NCBI GenBank assembly: GCA_036504035.1
Contig: DASXVV010000014.1
Coordinates: 124,001 to 188,000 of the forward strand
Length of the DNA: 64,000 nucleotides
Direction: 5' to 3'
Source: Candidatus Deferrimicrobiaceae bacterium
Lineage (GTDB): Bacteria; Desulfobacterota; Deferrimicrobia; Deferrimicrobiales; Deferrimicrobiaceae
Shown: one piece after another, positions 23,401 through 32,618 of the stretch
Layout: each line of letters begins with the position of its first letter
Numbering within the stretch: the first letter of the stretch is position 1
Made by a program: the position numbers and the translations under genes
The notes under the pieces: generated by a model
Told to the model about the DNA's origin: nothing
The model's database searches: none
Seen by the model: only the letters and a program-made list of their open reading frames with translations

Positions 23401-25212
23401 ATGAAAATATCCCTTTCATGGTTCGGGACCGATCGGCGGCGTGCCCGCTGGTCCGCCGACCTGCGCGAAGCCGAAGGTGCCCTCCGCGGTCTCTCGGAAA
23501 AGACCGAGTCGGAATTCCTCGGGATCGGCGCGCAGCTCCAGGATTTCCACCACCGGGCCGGCGAGATCACCGGGATGTCCTCCGCCATCGCCGGCATCGT
23601 ATCCGCGGAAGGCGGTCCCGATGGCGTCGGGGCGCTCCAAGGTCTCCTCGACCGAATGGAGGCCTACCTGTCCCATTCCGCGGAGGAAGCCGTCCGTGTC
23701 GCCGCCATCCTTTCCGAAACGGGTGAATTGCTCCGAGGTTTCGACGAACCGCTTGCGGGATTCCGGAAGCTGACCCGAATCCTTCGCATCCTGGGCATTT
23801 CGACCAAGATCGAAAGCGCTCGGCTCGGCGGGGAAGTGGCGTCCGGATTCGAGACTGTCGCGGACCACGTCGAGCGGCTGGCCCGGATGGTCGAGGAGAA
23901 GACCCTCGCGATCGAAGCCCAGAAAGTGTCGCTTGCCAACCTGATCGAGAGCCGCCTCGCATCCGTCCTTGACCTGCAGAGAAACCAGAAGGGGAGAGGG
24001 CAGCAGATTCTCGCCGAGACGCGCGGCAGCATCGCATTCCTCGCATCGACGCGCGGCAAGTGCTCGGAGGCCTCCGGATCGATCGCTTCCCGGTCCGAAG
24101 AGGTCGGCCGGAACATTGCCGAGGTCGTGATGTCGATGCAGTCCCATGACATCACCCGGCAGCAGCTCGAGCACGTCTCCGAGGCGATCGCCGATCTCGC
24201 AAGATCGCCTGAAGGGACAGCTGACGTGTGCCGGCTTCAGTCCGCCCATCTCGCCCACGCCCGGGAGGAACTTCTTTCCGCGGTCGCCCGGATCCAGGAG
24301 AACCTTCGCGGAATCGCCCGGAATGTCGCCGACATGTCGAAGGATGCGAAAGGGCTGTCCGGCATGCTGGACCGGACCGGCCAATCCTTCCTGGTCGACA
24401 TGCAAAAGAAGTTGGGGCACGTGACCGCATCGCTGGGGGAAGCAGCGGATTCCGCGCGGGAGCTCGGCGTCGTCATGGAGACCGTGTCGGGGACGTCGGC
24501 GAACATGATGCGCTTCGTGGCCGATGTCGAGACCTTCGGCTCCGAGATCGAGCTGATCGCGCTCAACGCCGCGATCAAGGCCACCCGTTCCGAAACGCGC
24601 GTCGAAGCCCTGCGCGTCCTGGCGGAATCGATCCAGATGCTCTCCAAGGATGCCCACCGGCATGCCGGCGCCGTCTCGAAAGGGTTGAAGGCGATATCCG
24701 GCCAGACGAATCTGCTCCGGACCGCACCGAGTTCCGAACACGGGGGGGCCGCGGGCGCCGATGCATCCGATCTCGACGAGATCGGGCGGGCCCTTTCCTG
24801 GATCATGGGCCACATGCAGTCGGCCAACGAGACGCTTGAGACGTCCCTCAGACAACTGGACGGAGAGACGGCTTCTCTTTCGGAAGACATCGAGCGGGCC
24901 GTGCTCGGGATCACGGCGCACGAAATGGTGGCCGCAGTGATCGGGGCGGCCTCCGAGACGCTGGACCGGATTGCCGCCGAGGCGGGAAAAGGGCACTCGG
25001 CAGGGATCGATTCCGGCAGCGCCCTGCACCTTCGGGAGCTCGCCGAGCGCTACACCATGGCGCAGGAGCGGGAGGTCCATCAGGCGATGTCGGCAGGCAG
25101 GTCGCCCGCCGCTTCCGCGTGGGCACCGCCGCCCGCCGCATTTGTGCCGTCGGGTCCGAACGACGGGTTGCCGGATCCCGATTCGCTCGGCGACAACGTC
25201 GAGCTTTTCTAG
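23401..25212 (+). CDS. soluble receptor-like chemotaxis protein with CheZ-like motif
   Basis: 603 residues, predicted almost wholly helical with no membrane span. FGSEIELIALNAAIKATRSE at about residues 380-400 resembles the tip of methyl-accepting receptors, but the following GRGFAVVA-type half is replaced. In the middle MQSHDITRQQ puts D250 and Q254 in the D-x3-Q spacing of the CheZ phosphatase motif (QDLTGQ). The last 70 residues are flexible and rich in alanine and proline. It opens the chemotaxis operon, followed by STAS and CheY. It may be a cytoplasmic signalling partner or a CheY phosphatase; both are inferences. The ATG at 23401 is preferred over 23257. Confidence 0.75.
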   Translation: MKISLSWFGTDRRRARWSADLREAEGALRGLSEKTESEFLGIGAQLQDFHHRAGEITGMSSAIAGIVSAEGGPDGVGALQGLLDRMEAYLSHSAEEAVRVAAILSETGELLRGFDEPLAGFRKLTRILRILGISTKIESARLGGEVASGFETVADHVERLARMVEEKTLAIEAQKVSLANLIESRLASVLDLQRNQKGRGQQILAETRGSIAFLASTRGKCSEASGSIASRSEEVGRNIAEVVMSMQSHDITRQQLEHVSEAIADLARSPEGTADVCRLQSAHLAHAREELLSAVARIQENLRGIARNVADMSKDAKGLSGMLDRTGQSFLVDMQKKLGHVTASLGEAADSARELGVVMETVSGTSANMMRFVADVETFGSEIELIALNAAIKATRSETRVEALRVLAESIQMLSKDAHRHAGAVSKGLKAISGQTNLLRTAPSSEHGGAAGADASDLDEIGRALSWIMGHMQSANETLETSLRQLDGETASLSEDIERAVLGITAHEMVAAVIGAASETLDRIAAEAGKGHSAGIDSGSALHLRELAERYTMAQEREVHQAMSAGRSPAASAWAPPPAAFVPSGPNDGLPDPDSLGDNVELF

Positions 25213-25236
25213 AACAGCGCCACCAAGGAGGCGGAC

Positions 25237-25569
25237 ATGTCGTATCCCCAGGACGGGACACCGGCGAACGTGACATTCGGCGGCGCCCTCACGATCGGCA
25301 ATGCGGCGGCGCATCGGGAAACGATGCTGGATGCGTTCCGGTCCGGGGGGGATGCGCGCATCCGGATCGAGGCGGCGCCCGAGGCTGATCTGTCCTTCGT
25401 CCAGCTTCTCTGCTCCGCGCACCGGACCTTTGCCGCCGCGGGGCGGGATTTGTCGATCGAGGGGAGTTTGCCCGGTTCGCTTCACCGGGTGGCCGAGGAT
25501 TCGGGAATCGGCCGGTTCAGCTGCGGTTCGAACGACAAGGATTGTGTCTGGAAAAGGGAGGGCGCGTGA
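25237..25569 (+). CDS. STAS-domain protein
   Basis: 110 residues. The pattern FGGALTIGNAAAHRETMLDAF, followed by IRIEAAPEADLSFVQLLCSAH, is that of STAS domains such as anti-anti-sigma factors; the usual phospho-acceptor serine position reads DLSFVQL, with serine present. It ends with a short cysteine-containing tail (CGSNDKDC). STAS genes of this sort are often the second gene of large chemotaxis operons of deltaproteobacteria, but their role there is not known. The stop overlaps the start of cheY. Confidence 0.8.
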   Translation: MSYPQDGTPANVTFGGALTIGNAAAHRETMLDAFRSGGDARIRIEAAPEADLSFVQLLCSAHRTFAAAGRDLSIEGSLPGSLHRVAEDSGIGRFSCGSNDKDCVWKREGA

Positions 25570-25937
25570 TGGGCAAGCGGATTCTGATCGTGGACGACTC
25601 GGCGAGCATGCGGCAGATGGTCGGCTTCACCCTCCGGGGGGCCGGGTACGAGGTGGTCGAGGCGGTGGACGGGCGCGACGGTGTCTCCAAGCTGGGCGGC
25701 GGTCTGTTCAACATGATCCTGACCGACCTGAACATGCCGAACCTCGACGGCCTGGGGCTGATCCGGGCGGTTCGTTCCTCCGCGTCCCACAAGTTCGTCC
25801 CCGTCGTCATGCTGACCACCGAATCGCAGGACGAAAAGAAGCAGGAAGGGAAGGCGGCCGGCGCCACGGGCTGGATCGTCAAGCCTTTCAAGCCGGAGCA
25901 GCTCCTGGCCGTCGCGCGGAAGGTGCTCGGCGGATGA
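25569..25937 (+). CDS. cheY: chemotaxis response regulator CheY
   Basis: 122 residues. The receiver domain shows LIVDDSASMRQMV, the phosphorylation aspartate in ILTDLNMPNLDG, the threonine in MLTTES and the lysine in VKPFKPEQ. It is the likely main output of CheA, which is encoded next with an ATGA overlap. The ATG at 25569 follows GGGAGGG at good spacing; a GTG three bases earlier is possible. It would control the flagellar switch or another motility or surface function; no flagellar genes are in the window. Confidence 0.95.
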   Translation: MGKRILIVDDSASMRQMVGFTLRGAGYEVVEAVDGRDGVSKLGGGLFNMILTDLNMPNLDGLGLIRAVRSSASHKFVPVVMLTTESQDEKKQEGKAAGATGWIVKPFKPEQLLAVARKVLGG

Positions 25938-28087
25938 GCGAGGACCACGCCGCGGTCTTCCGGGAGGAAGCGTTCGAGCTTCTGGGCGAATTGGAGTCGT
26001 CGCTCCTGTCGCTCGAGGAATCGCCGGAGGATTCCGAGATCATCGGGCGCGTTTTCCGAGCCATGCACACGATCAAGGGCTCCGGCGCCATGTTCGGCTT
26101 CGACGCCGTCGCCGCGTTCACGCACGAGGTCGAGACCGTGTTCGACCTCGTGCGCAAGGGGGAGATGGCCGTCACGAAGCCGCTGGTCGACGCCACGCTG
26201 GCCGCGCGCGACCGGATCCGGATCATGCTGGACATTTCCGCGGGCGGGGAAAGCGAGACGGAACGTGCGGAAACGGAGGCGCTCGTCGCACGATTCAGGG
26301 CGATGGTTCCTTCTGCTCCCGGCGTGGCGGAGGAACCCAAGGCGGAGGGGCTCAAGCGGGCGGCGGGGGAGGAAAAGGTTACTGCGGAACCCGCGCCAGA
26401 GCTTGTGACCTATCGCATTCGCTTCCGCCCACCGGAGGACATGTTCCGGCGCGGGAGCAATCCGGTTTCGCTGCTGGCCGAACTCCAGGAACTGGGCGAC
26501 CTTCGGATCGTGGCGATGACCGATGGGATTCCGCCGCTCGAGGTCGTCGACCCGGAAAAATGCTACCTGAGCTGGGACGCGGTCCTCACGACCGGCCGGG
26601 GCGAGAACGCGATCCGGGACGTATTCATCTTCGTCGACGAGCCGGGGGTGCTCACGATCGACGTCATCGATTCCAGCGGGAACCAGCCGTCGGAAGGCGA
26701 CTACAAGAAGCTGGGCGACATCCTGATGGAGCGGGGCGATCTGGTCGAGGAAAAGCTGCGGGCGGCGCTCGGCAAGCAGAAGCGGCTCGGCGAGCTGCTC
26801 GTCGAGTCGGGAATCGTCAGGCCGGGGCAGGTCCGATCGGCGCTGGTCGAGCAGAAGATCGTCAAGGAGCAGCGGGAAAAGCGGCAGGCGGCCGAGAACG
26901 CCGCCAGCGTCCGGGTGCCGGCGGGACGTCTCGACGTGCTCGTCAACCTGGTGGGGGAGCTGGTCACGGTCCAGGCGCGTTTCAGCCAGGCCGCGGCGGA
27001 ACGAAGCGATTCGGAGCTCGTCGCAGTGGCCGAGGAAGTCGAGCGGTTGATCGCCGACCTCCGGGACAACGTGATGAACATCCGGATGCTCCCGATCGGC
27101 ACGTCGTTCGCCAAGTTCCGGCGGTTGCTGCGGGACCTGTCCGCGGAGCTCGGGAAAGAGATCGATCTGGCCACCGAGGGCGAGGATACCGAGCTCGACA
27201 AGACGGTCATCGACAAGCTGAACGATCCGCTCGTCCACATCATCCGCAATAGCATCGATCACGGGATCGAGCTGCCTTCCGTCCGCGAGTCGGCCGGGAA
27301 GCCCCGGCGTGGCACCATCCGTCTGTCCGCGATCCACTCGGGCGCGCACGTCCTCATCCGGATCGAGGACGACGGGGCGGGGCTCGACAAGGAGGCGATC
27401 CGGGCGAAGGCCGCCGAGAAAGGGCTGATCCCGCCGGGCGCGCAGCTGTCCGACAAGGAGCTGTTCAACCTGATCCTCTTGCCCGGCTTTTCCACCGCGA
27501 AGAAGGTCAGCAGCGTTTCGGGCCGCGGCGTCGGGATGGACGTCGTCAAGCAGGCGATCGATGTGCTGCGCGGCACGATCGACATCGCCAGCGTGCGGGG
27601 GCAGGGATCGGTCATCACGATCAAGCTGCCGCTGACGCTCGCCATCATCGACGGGTTCCTCGTGTCGGTCGGCGACGGGTATTTCGTCCTGCCGCTGGCC
27701 TCGGTCTCCGAGTGCGTCGAGCTATCCCATGCCGAAACCGAGGGCGCCCACGGTCGCCACATCGCCAACGTCCGGGGGCAGATCGTTCCCTATATCCGAT
27801 TGCGCGACCGCTTCGCGATCGAAGGGGAACGCCCGCAGATCGAGCACATCGTCATCACCGAGTTCGACGAGACGCGCGTCGGCTTCGTCGTCGACCGCGT
27901 GGTCGGCGAGCACCAGACGGTGATCAAGTCGCTGGGACGAATCTACAGCGGCATCCAGGGCATATCCGGCGCCACGATCCTGGGAGACGGCACCGTCGCA
28001 CTCATTCTCGACATCCAGCGGATCGCCCGGGAGGTCGAGGACGAAGAAGTCGGCCTACCAGACGCCCGCACGATATCCGCAACCTGA
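25934..28087 (+). CDS. cheA: chemotaxis histidine kinase CheA, variant linker
   Basis: 717 residues. P1 (Hpt) has H45 in RAMHTIKGSGAMFGF. In place of an ordinary P2, residues about 155-255 form an unfamiliar domain, followed by helical repeats YKKLGDILMERGDLVEEKL and LGELLVESGIVRPGQV that resemble the GspE/MshE N-terminal domain. Dimerisation (PAGRLDVLVNLVGELV), ATPase (LVHIIRNSIDHGIE, DDGAGLD, GRGVGMDVV) and CheW-like P5 domains follow. It autophosphorylates under receptor control and passes phosphate to CheY and CheB. The altered linker may change how it binds its response regulators. Confidence 0.95.
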   Translation: MSEDHAAVFREEAFELLGELESSLLSLEESPEDSEIIGRVFRAMHTIKGSGAMFGFDAVAAFTHEVETVFDLVRKGEMAVTKPLVDATLAARDRIRIMLDISAGGESETERAETEALVARFRAMVPSAPGVAEEPKAEGLKRAAGEEKVTAEPAPELVTYRIRFRPPEDMFRRGSNPVSLLAELQELGDLRIVAMTDGIPPLEVVDPEKCYLSWDAVLTTGRGENAIRDVFIFVDEPGVLTIDVIDSSGNQPSEGDYKKLGDILMERGDLVEEKLRAALGKQKRLGELLVESGIVRPGQVRSALVEQKIVKEQREKRQAAENAASVRVPAGRLDVLVNLVGELVTVQARFSQAAAERSDSELVAVAEEVERLIADLRDNVMNIRMLPIGTSFAKFRRLLRDLSAELGKEIDLATEGEDTELDKTVIDKLNDPLVHIIRNSIDHGIELPSVRESAGKPRRGTIRLSAIHSGAHVLIRIEDDGAGLDKEAIRAKAAEKGLIPPGAQLSDKELFNLILLPGFSTAKKVSSVSGRGVGMDVVKQAIDVLRGTIDIASVRGQGSVITIKLPLTLAIIDGFLVSVGDGYFVLPLASVSECVELSHAETEGAHGRHIANVRGQIVPYIRLRDRFAIEGERPQIEHIVITEFDETRVGFVVDRVVGEHQTVIKSLGRIYSGIQGISGATILGDGTVALILDIQRIAREVEDEEVGLPDARTISAT

Positions 28088-28123
28088 TTTCGCAAACTCC
28101 ATGACGGAGAGGAGAAACAACGC

Positions 28124-30886
28124 ATGAGATGGTACCTGGACCAGAAGATCGGCACCAAGCTTCTGATGGGCTTCTGCCTGGTGGCGGTGATCGCGGGAGT
28201 GATCGGCTACGTGGGCATCACGAATATCCGGAAGATCGAAGCAGCGGATTCCTCCCTGTACCTGGAGACGACCGTGCCGCTCGGAGAGATCGGTCAGATT
28301 TCGGGATGGTTCCACAGGATGCGAACGAACACGCTTGAATTCATGCTGGCGGACAGCGCGGCGGGCCGCGAGGATGCCAGGAAAAAGATCATGGACAGGC
28401 GTGACGACATCGCCAAGGCCATGGACTCCTTTCCCAAAACGCTCCAGACAGACGAGGGAAAGCAGAGATTCGCCAAGTTCAAGGAAGAGATCCAGGCCTA
28501 CTACAAGGCGCAGGACCAGATCATGTCGCTCTCGCAGGCGGGAAAGATGGCCGAAGCGAAGGCGCTCTTCAATGGCGAGGGGAAACGCGCGCGGACCGCG
28601 GCCCAGGCCGAGATCGACTGGTTCTTCGACATGAAGCTCAAGATCGCAAAGCAGACGGCCGACCAGAATGGCGCCCTTGCGAACAAGGCGGTCAGGTTCG
28701 CCTTGGGGCTGACCGGCATCGGATTCCTCCTGTCGATCGGCCTCGGCCTGTTCATCAGCCGGCTGATCGGCAACCCGGTGCGCGAGATGGCGGAGGCGGC
28801 GGGCCGGATGGCGAAGGGCGACGTGGACGTGTCGATCGCGGCGAAGTCGCGTGACGAGATCGGGCTGCTTGCCGAGGCGTTCCAGGGGATGATCCATAAC
28901 ATCCAGGGGGCTGCTGTGGCCGCCGAGAAGATCGCGGGAGGCAACCTGACGGTCGAAATCGTGGCGAAGTCCGACAAGGACGTCCTCGCCAACAGCCTGA
29001 TCCGGGTCGTCGCCTCGCTGCGTAGCCTCGTGGCCGAATCGGAGCAGCTGACGAAAGCCGCGGTCGAAGGGAAGCTCGACACGCGGGCCGACCTTTCGAA
29101 GTTCCAGGGAGGCTACCAGGAGATCATCGGGGGGGTCAACAAGACGCTGGACGCGGTGATCGGGCCGCTGAACGTTGCGGCCGAATACGTCGAGCGGATC
29201 GCGAAGGGCGACATCCCGCCGAAGATCACCGACACCTACCAAGGCGATTTCAACGAGATCAAGAACAACCTGAACGCATGCATCGACGGCATGGGCGGCC
29301 TCGTCGAAGCCAACGGCATCCTGCAGCGGATGGCGGTGAACGATTACACCAAGAAGGTCGAAGGAAATTATCAGGGCATCTTCGCCGAAGTCGCGAACGC
29401 GACGAACCTGGTGCGCGAGCGGGTGAAGCACGTGGTCGAGATCTGCGAAAACATCGCCGAGGGCAATTTCACGGAGGACCTGATCGCGTGCCGCAAGCTC
29501 GGCAGGCGTTCGGATAACGACAACCTGGTCCCGTCAATCGTGAAGATGATGACGGCGATCGACACGCTCGTCAACGACATGAACCTGCTCGCACAGGCCG
29601 CGGTGGACGGCAAACTCGACAGCCGGGCGGACGCCGGCAAGCATCACGGCGATTACGGCCGCATCGTGAAGGGGATCAACGACACGCTCGACGCGGTCAT
29701 CGGGCCGCTGAATGTCGCGGCAGAGTACGTCGAGCGGATCTCGAAGGGCGACCTGCCGCCGAAGATCAGCGATCAGTACAACGGCGATTTCAACGAGATC
29801 AAAAACAACCTGAACGTCCTGATCGAGTCGATGGATAAGGTGACGAACGTCGCGCAGGAGATCTCGAAGGGCAACCTGATGGTCGACGTCCGGGAGCGGT
29901 CCGGAGAGGACGAGCTGATGAAGGCGATCAAGCAGATGGTTGCCCGGCTGACCGAGGTGGTCGGCGACGTCAAGTCGGCTTCCGACAACGTCGCATCCGG
30001 CAGCCAGAACATGAGCGCGACCTCGGAGCAGATGTCGAAGGGGGCCACGCAGCAGGCGGCCGCAGCCGAGGAAGCGTCCTCCTCGATGGAGCAGATGGCC
30101 TCCAACATCAAGCAGAACGCCGACAACGCGAACCAGACCGAGAAGATCGCGATCAAGGCTTCGGAAGATGCCCGCGAGGGCGGGCAGGCCGTCGCCGAGA
30201 CGGTCAACGCGATGCGCGAGATCGCGACCAAGATCTCGATCATCGAGGAGATCGCGCGGCAGACCAACATGCTGGCGCTGAACGCCGCGATCGAAGCGGC
30301 CCGGGCGGGCGAGCACGGCAAGGGCTTCGCGGTCGTGGCCTCCGAGGTCCGGAAGCTGGCCGAACGCAGTCAGGCGGCGGCGGGCGAGATCAGCACCCTG
30401 TCCTCCTCCAGCGTCGAGGTCGCCGAGAAGGCCGGGACGATGCTGGCCGCGATCATTCCCGACATCCAGAAGACCGCAGAGCTGGTCCAGGAAATCTCGT
30501 CGGCGAGCAACGAGCAGAACAGCGGCGCCGAGCAGATCAACAAGGCGATCCAGCAGCTCGATCAGGTCATCCAGCAAAATGCCGGGGCGGCCGAGGAAAT
30601 GGCCTCCACGGCCGAGGAACTGTCCTCCCAGGCGGAACAGCTGCTCTCCACCATCTCCTTCTTCCGGATCGGCGGGAACGCCGGAACCCGAAGCAATATG
30701 CTGCCCGAGGCGCGACCGGCGTCCAGGGCGATTCCCAGCGGGCACGTCCCGATGAAGGGCATCACCCCGAAGGCGATGCGCCCCAACGGCCATGCAACCC
30801 CGGGAAACGGGGGCGCCAACGGTTTTGCGCTCGACCTCGGCGACGGGGGACACGACAAGCTCGACGCCGAATTCGAACGTTATTAA
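28124..30886 (+). CDS. poly-HAMP methyl-accepting chemotaxis protein
   Basis: 920 residues. Two membrane spans (residues 11-33 and about 191-212) enclose a four-helix-bundle ligand domain. A long chain of HAMP-like modules fills about residues 215-620, including two nearly identical modules 180 residues apart ([19 protein letters not shown] in both). The signalling domain has [19 protein letters not shown], then [14 protein letters not shown]. There is no terminal NWETF-type tail. It is the main receptor of this cluster, and the poly-HAMP chain may pass or damp the signal over a long distance. The ATG follows GGAGAGGAG. Ligand unknown. Confidence 0.95.
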   Translation: MRWYLDQKIGTKLLMGFCLVAVIAGVIGYVGITNIRKIEAADSSLYLETTVPLGEIGQISGWFHRMRTNTLEFMLADSAAGREDARKKIMDRRDDIAKAMDSFPKTLQTDEGKQRFAKFKEEIQAYYKAQDQIMSLSQAGKMAEAKALFNGEGKRARTAAQAEIDWFFDMKLKIAKQTADQNGALANKAVRFALGLTGIGFLLSIGLGLFISRLIGNPVREMAEAAGRMAKGDVDVSIAAKSRDEIGLLAEAFQGMIHNIQGAAVAAEKIAGGNLTVEIVAKSDKDVLANSLIRVVASLRSLVAESEQLTKAAVEGKLDTRADLSKFQGGYQEIIGGVNKTLDAVIGPLNVAAEYVERIAKGDIPPKITDTYQGDFNEIKNNLNACIDGMGGLVEANGILQRMAVNDYTKKVEGNYQGIFAEVANATNLVRERVKHVVEICENIAEGNFTEDLIACRKLGRRSDNDNLVPSIVKMMTAIDTLVNDMNLLAQAAVDGKLDSRADAGKHHGDYGRIVKGINDTLDAVIGPLNVAAEYVERISKGDLPPKISDQYNGDFNEIKNNLNVLIESMDKVTNVAQEISKGNLMVDVRERSGEDELMKAIKQMVARLTEVVGDVKSASDNVASGSQNMSATSEQMSKGATQQAAAAEEASSSMEQMASNIKQNADNANQTEKIAIKASEDAREGGQAVAETVNAMREIATKISIIEEIARQTNMLALNAAIEAARAGEHGKGFAVVASEVRKLAERSQAAAGEISTLSSSSVEVAEKAGTMLAAIIPDIQKTAELVQEISSASNEQNSGAEQINKAIQQLDQVIQQNAGAAEEMASTAEELSSQAEQLLSTISFFRIGGNAGTRSNMLPEARPASRAIPSGHVPMKGITPKAMRPNGHATPGNGGANGFALDLGDGGHDKLDAEFERY
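29053..29282 (+). repeat. intragenic HAMP-module repeat, copy 1
   Basis: This stretch of the receptor gene matches 29593-29822 at both DNA and protein level, offset by exactly 540 bases (180 codons). The best-conserved part codes for [19 protein letters not shown] and KGDIPPKI, then [11 protein letters not shown]. It reflects duplication of a two-HAMP unit. Confidence 0.8.
29593..29822 (+). repeat. intragenic HAMP-module repeat, copy 2
   Basis: Second copy of the unit at 29053-29282, with scattered silent changes and a few substitutions (KGDLPPKI for KGDIPPKI). Such near-identical in-frame repeats could recombine and change the receptor by 180 residues. Confidence 0.8.
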
Positions 30887-30913
30887 CCCGGGGAGGGAAG
30901 GAGGAGCATCGAC

Positions 30914-31417
30914 ATGAGCGTCAACGGCATCAGCGAAGCGCGTCAGTATCTCACCTTCCGGCTCGACGACGAGGTGTTCGCCCTCGACGTCGGGCAGGTC
31001 CGGGAGATCCTGGATTTCACGACCATCACGAAGATCCCGCAGACCCCCGACTTCATGCGGGGGGTCATCAACCTGCGCGGCAGCGTCGTCCCCGTCGTCG
31101 ACATGCGGCTCAAGTTCGGGATGGGCGTGACGGAAAAGACGGTCAACACCTGCATCGTCGTGGTCGAGGTGCAGCTCGAAGGGGAAAGCACGATCATCGG
31201 GGCGCTGGTCGACGCGGTCCAGGAAGTTTTCGAGCTGGAACCGACGCAGATCGAGCCCGCGCCCCGGATCGGGACGCGGTTGCGGACCGAATTCCTTAAA
31301 GGGATGGGGAAGCGGGAAAACCGCTTCATCATGATCCTCGACATCGACCGGGTCTTCACCGTCGAAGAGCTTTCCATCGTCCAGGGGACATCGGCCTCGG
31401 AAGTCGAGTCGGCCTGA
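30914..31417 (+). CDS. cheW: chemotaxis coupling protein CheW
   Basis: 167 residues with the single CheW SH3-like fold: YLTFRLDDEVFALDVGQVREIL, then GVINLRGSVVPVVDMRLKFG. It links receptor tips to the P5 domain of CheA in the signalling array. It follows the main receptor gene by 27 bases with GGAGGGAAGGAGG as ribosome site. A short insert (VEVQLEGESTIIG) extends one loop. The only separate CheW in the window. Confidence 0.95.
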   Translation: MSVNGISEARQYLTFRLDDEVFALDVGQVREILDFTTITKIPQTPDFMRGVINLRGSVVPVVDMRLKFGMGVTEKTVNTCIVVVEVQLEGESTIIGALVDAVQEVFELEPTQIEPAPRIGTRLRTEFLKGMGKRENRFIMILDIDRVFTVEELSIVQGTSASEVESA

Positions 31418-31419
31418 CA

Positions 31420-32028
31420 TTGGCATTCACGTACTTCTTCCGCGATTACCACACGCTGAACCACGCCGTATCCTCGGTCGTCCCGTACGCTTCGGGGCGA
31501 CCGAGGATACGGGTCTGGGATGCCGGCTGCGCCCACGGGCCGGAGCCGTACACGCTCGCGATCGCCTTCGCCGAATCGATGGGGCGCTTCGCTTTCCGGA
31601 ACCTCCGGATCGACGCGACCGACCTCGACGGCAGCAACCTGTTCGGGGACATCATCCGGGAAGGCGTCTACCCGCTGGAGGAGCTGCAGCGGATCCCGTC
31701 CGACCTGTTCGGGAAATACTTCGCCGCGGGGCCATCCGAGGGGACGTTCCGGATCTCGGACGAGATCAGGGGACGGCTGTCGTACCGGCGGCACGACCTG
31801 CTGTCGCTTTCCCCGCCGGGCGAGGAGTACAGCCTCGTCCTCTGCAAGAACGTGCTGCTGCACCTGCAGCCCGCCGAACGGATCGAGGTGATCCGGATGT
31901 TCCATCGGGCGCTGGCGCCCGGCGGCTTCTTCGCGACGGAACAGACCCCAAAAATACCGGAAGGGCTCGACGGCTTGTTCGAACAGGTCACGCCCGACGC
32001 GCAGCTCTTCCGGAAACGGCTGTCATGA
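31420..32028 (+). CDS. CheR-like methyltransferase domain without the N-terminal domain
   Basis: 202 residues. Related to the catalytic half of CheR: RVWDAGCAHGPEPYTLAIAF corresponds to the SAM-binding SAGCSTGEEPYTLA, and LVLCKNVLLHLQPAER to the CRNVIIYFD motif. The helical CheR N-terminal domain that recognises receptors is missing, and key positions differ. A normal cheR lies at 35929-36801 in the same operon. Start is a TTG without a good ribosome site, two bases after the cheW stop, so translation may depend on coupling. It could methylate a different target or act only as a SAM sensor. Confidence 0.75.
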   Translation: MAFTYFFRDYHTLNHAVSSVVPYASGRPRIRVWDAGCAHGPEPYTLAIAFAESMGRFAFRNLRIDATDLDGSNLFGDIIREGVYPLEELQRIPSDLFGKYFAAGPSEGTFRISDEIRGRLSYRRHDLLSLSPPGEEYSLVLCKNVLLHLQPAERIEVIRMFHRALAPGGFFATEQTPKIPEGLDGLFEQVTPDAQLFRKRLS

Positions 32029-32618
32029 AAGTCCACCCGCTTCGGTCCAACCCCGCGATTTACAGCTGCAACGCCTATCTCGTGACCGGCGACTGGAAAC
32101 GGATCGAGGATGTGAATACGCTCGTCGACATCGGGACCGACGCCTATGTGCTCGAAGAAATCGGCGCGATACCGACGGGAATCGGAAAAACGCCGGTCGA
32201 ACAGGTGGTGCTGACCCACCATCATTTCGACCACGCGGGGGGGCTTGGCGAGATCCGGGAGCGGTACAACCCGGTCGTCCGGTCCTGGTCCGATCGCCTT
32301 TCCGGCGAATCCGCGCCGCTCGGGGACGGGGAGATGATAAGGCTGGGCGACCGGGAATGCGAGGTCCTCCACGTGCCCGGCCACTCGCAGGATTCCATCT
32401 GCATCTATTGCGAAGCGGAGCGCTTCCTGTTCTCGGGCGATACCCCGGTCCGGGTCTTGTCTCCAGGCGGGAGTTACACCGACCGATACCTCCAGGCGAT
32501 CGAACGTCTGGCCAAGCTCCCGATCGACGTCATCTACCCGGGGCACGATGCGCCCATCACTGGAAACGTATCGGAAATCATCCGGACCACGCTTCGGAAC
32601 GCGACGGCCGGTAACTGA
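32025..32618 (+). CDS. metallo-beta-lactamase-fold protein in the chemotaxis operon
   Basis: 197 residues. The metal motifs are intact: LTHHHFDHAGG (HxHxDH), HVPGHSQDS, FSGDTP and YPGHDAP. Fold and length match small hydrolases of the glyoxalase II type. It overlaps the neighbouring genes on both sides (ATGA, TGATG), so it is a genuine operon member rather than an insertion. MBL-fold di-iron proteins are known as cytoplasmic oxygen sensors in spirochaete chemotaxis, but their metal motif differs; whether this one is an enzyme or a sensor cannot be told from sequence. Confidence 0.85.
   Translation: MKVHPLRSNPAIYSCNAYLVTGDWKRIEDVNTLVDIGTDAYVLEEIGAIPTGIGKTPVEQVVLTHHHFDHAGGLGEIRERYNPVVRSWSDRLSGESAPLGDGEMIRLGDRECEVLHVPGHSQDSICIYCEAERFLFSGDTPVRVLSPGGSYTDRYLQAIERLAKLPIDVIYPGHDAPITGNVSEIIRTTLRNATAGN

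Noticed and set aside
23416-25485. 689-codon minus-strand open frame
   Set aside because: Antisense to the receptor-like chemotaxis gene, with arginine- and glycine-rich composition and no motifs.
29053-29822. Mobile element or CRISPR-like repeat
   Set aside because: The two repeat units are in-frame coding HAMP modules of one receptor gene with no spacers or terminal inverted repeats.
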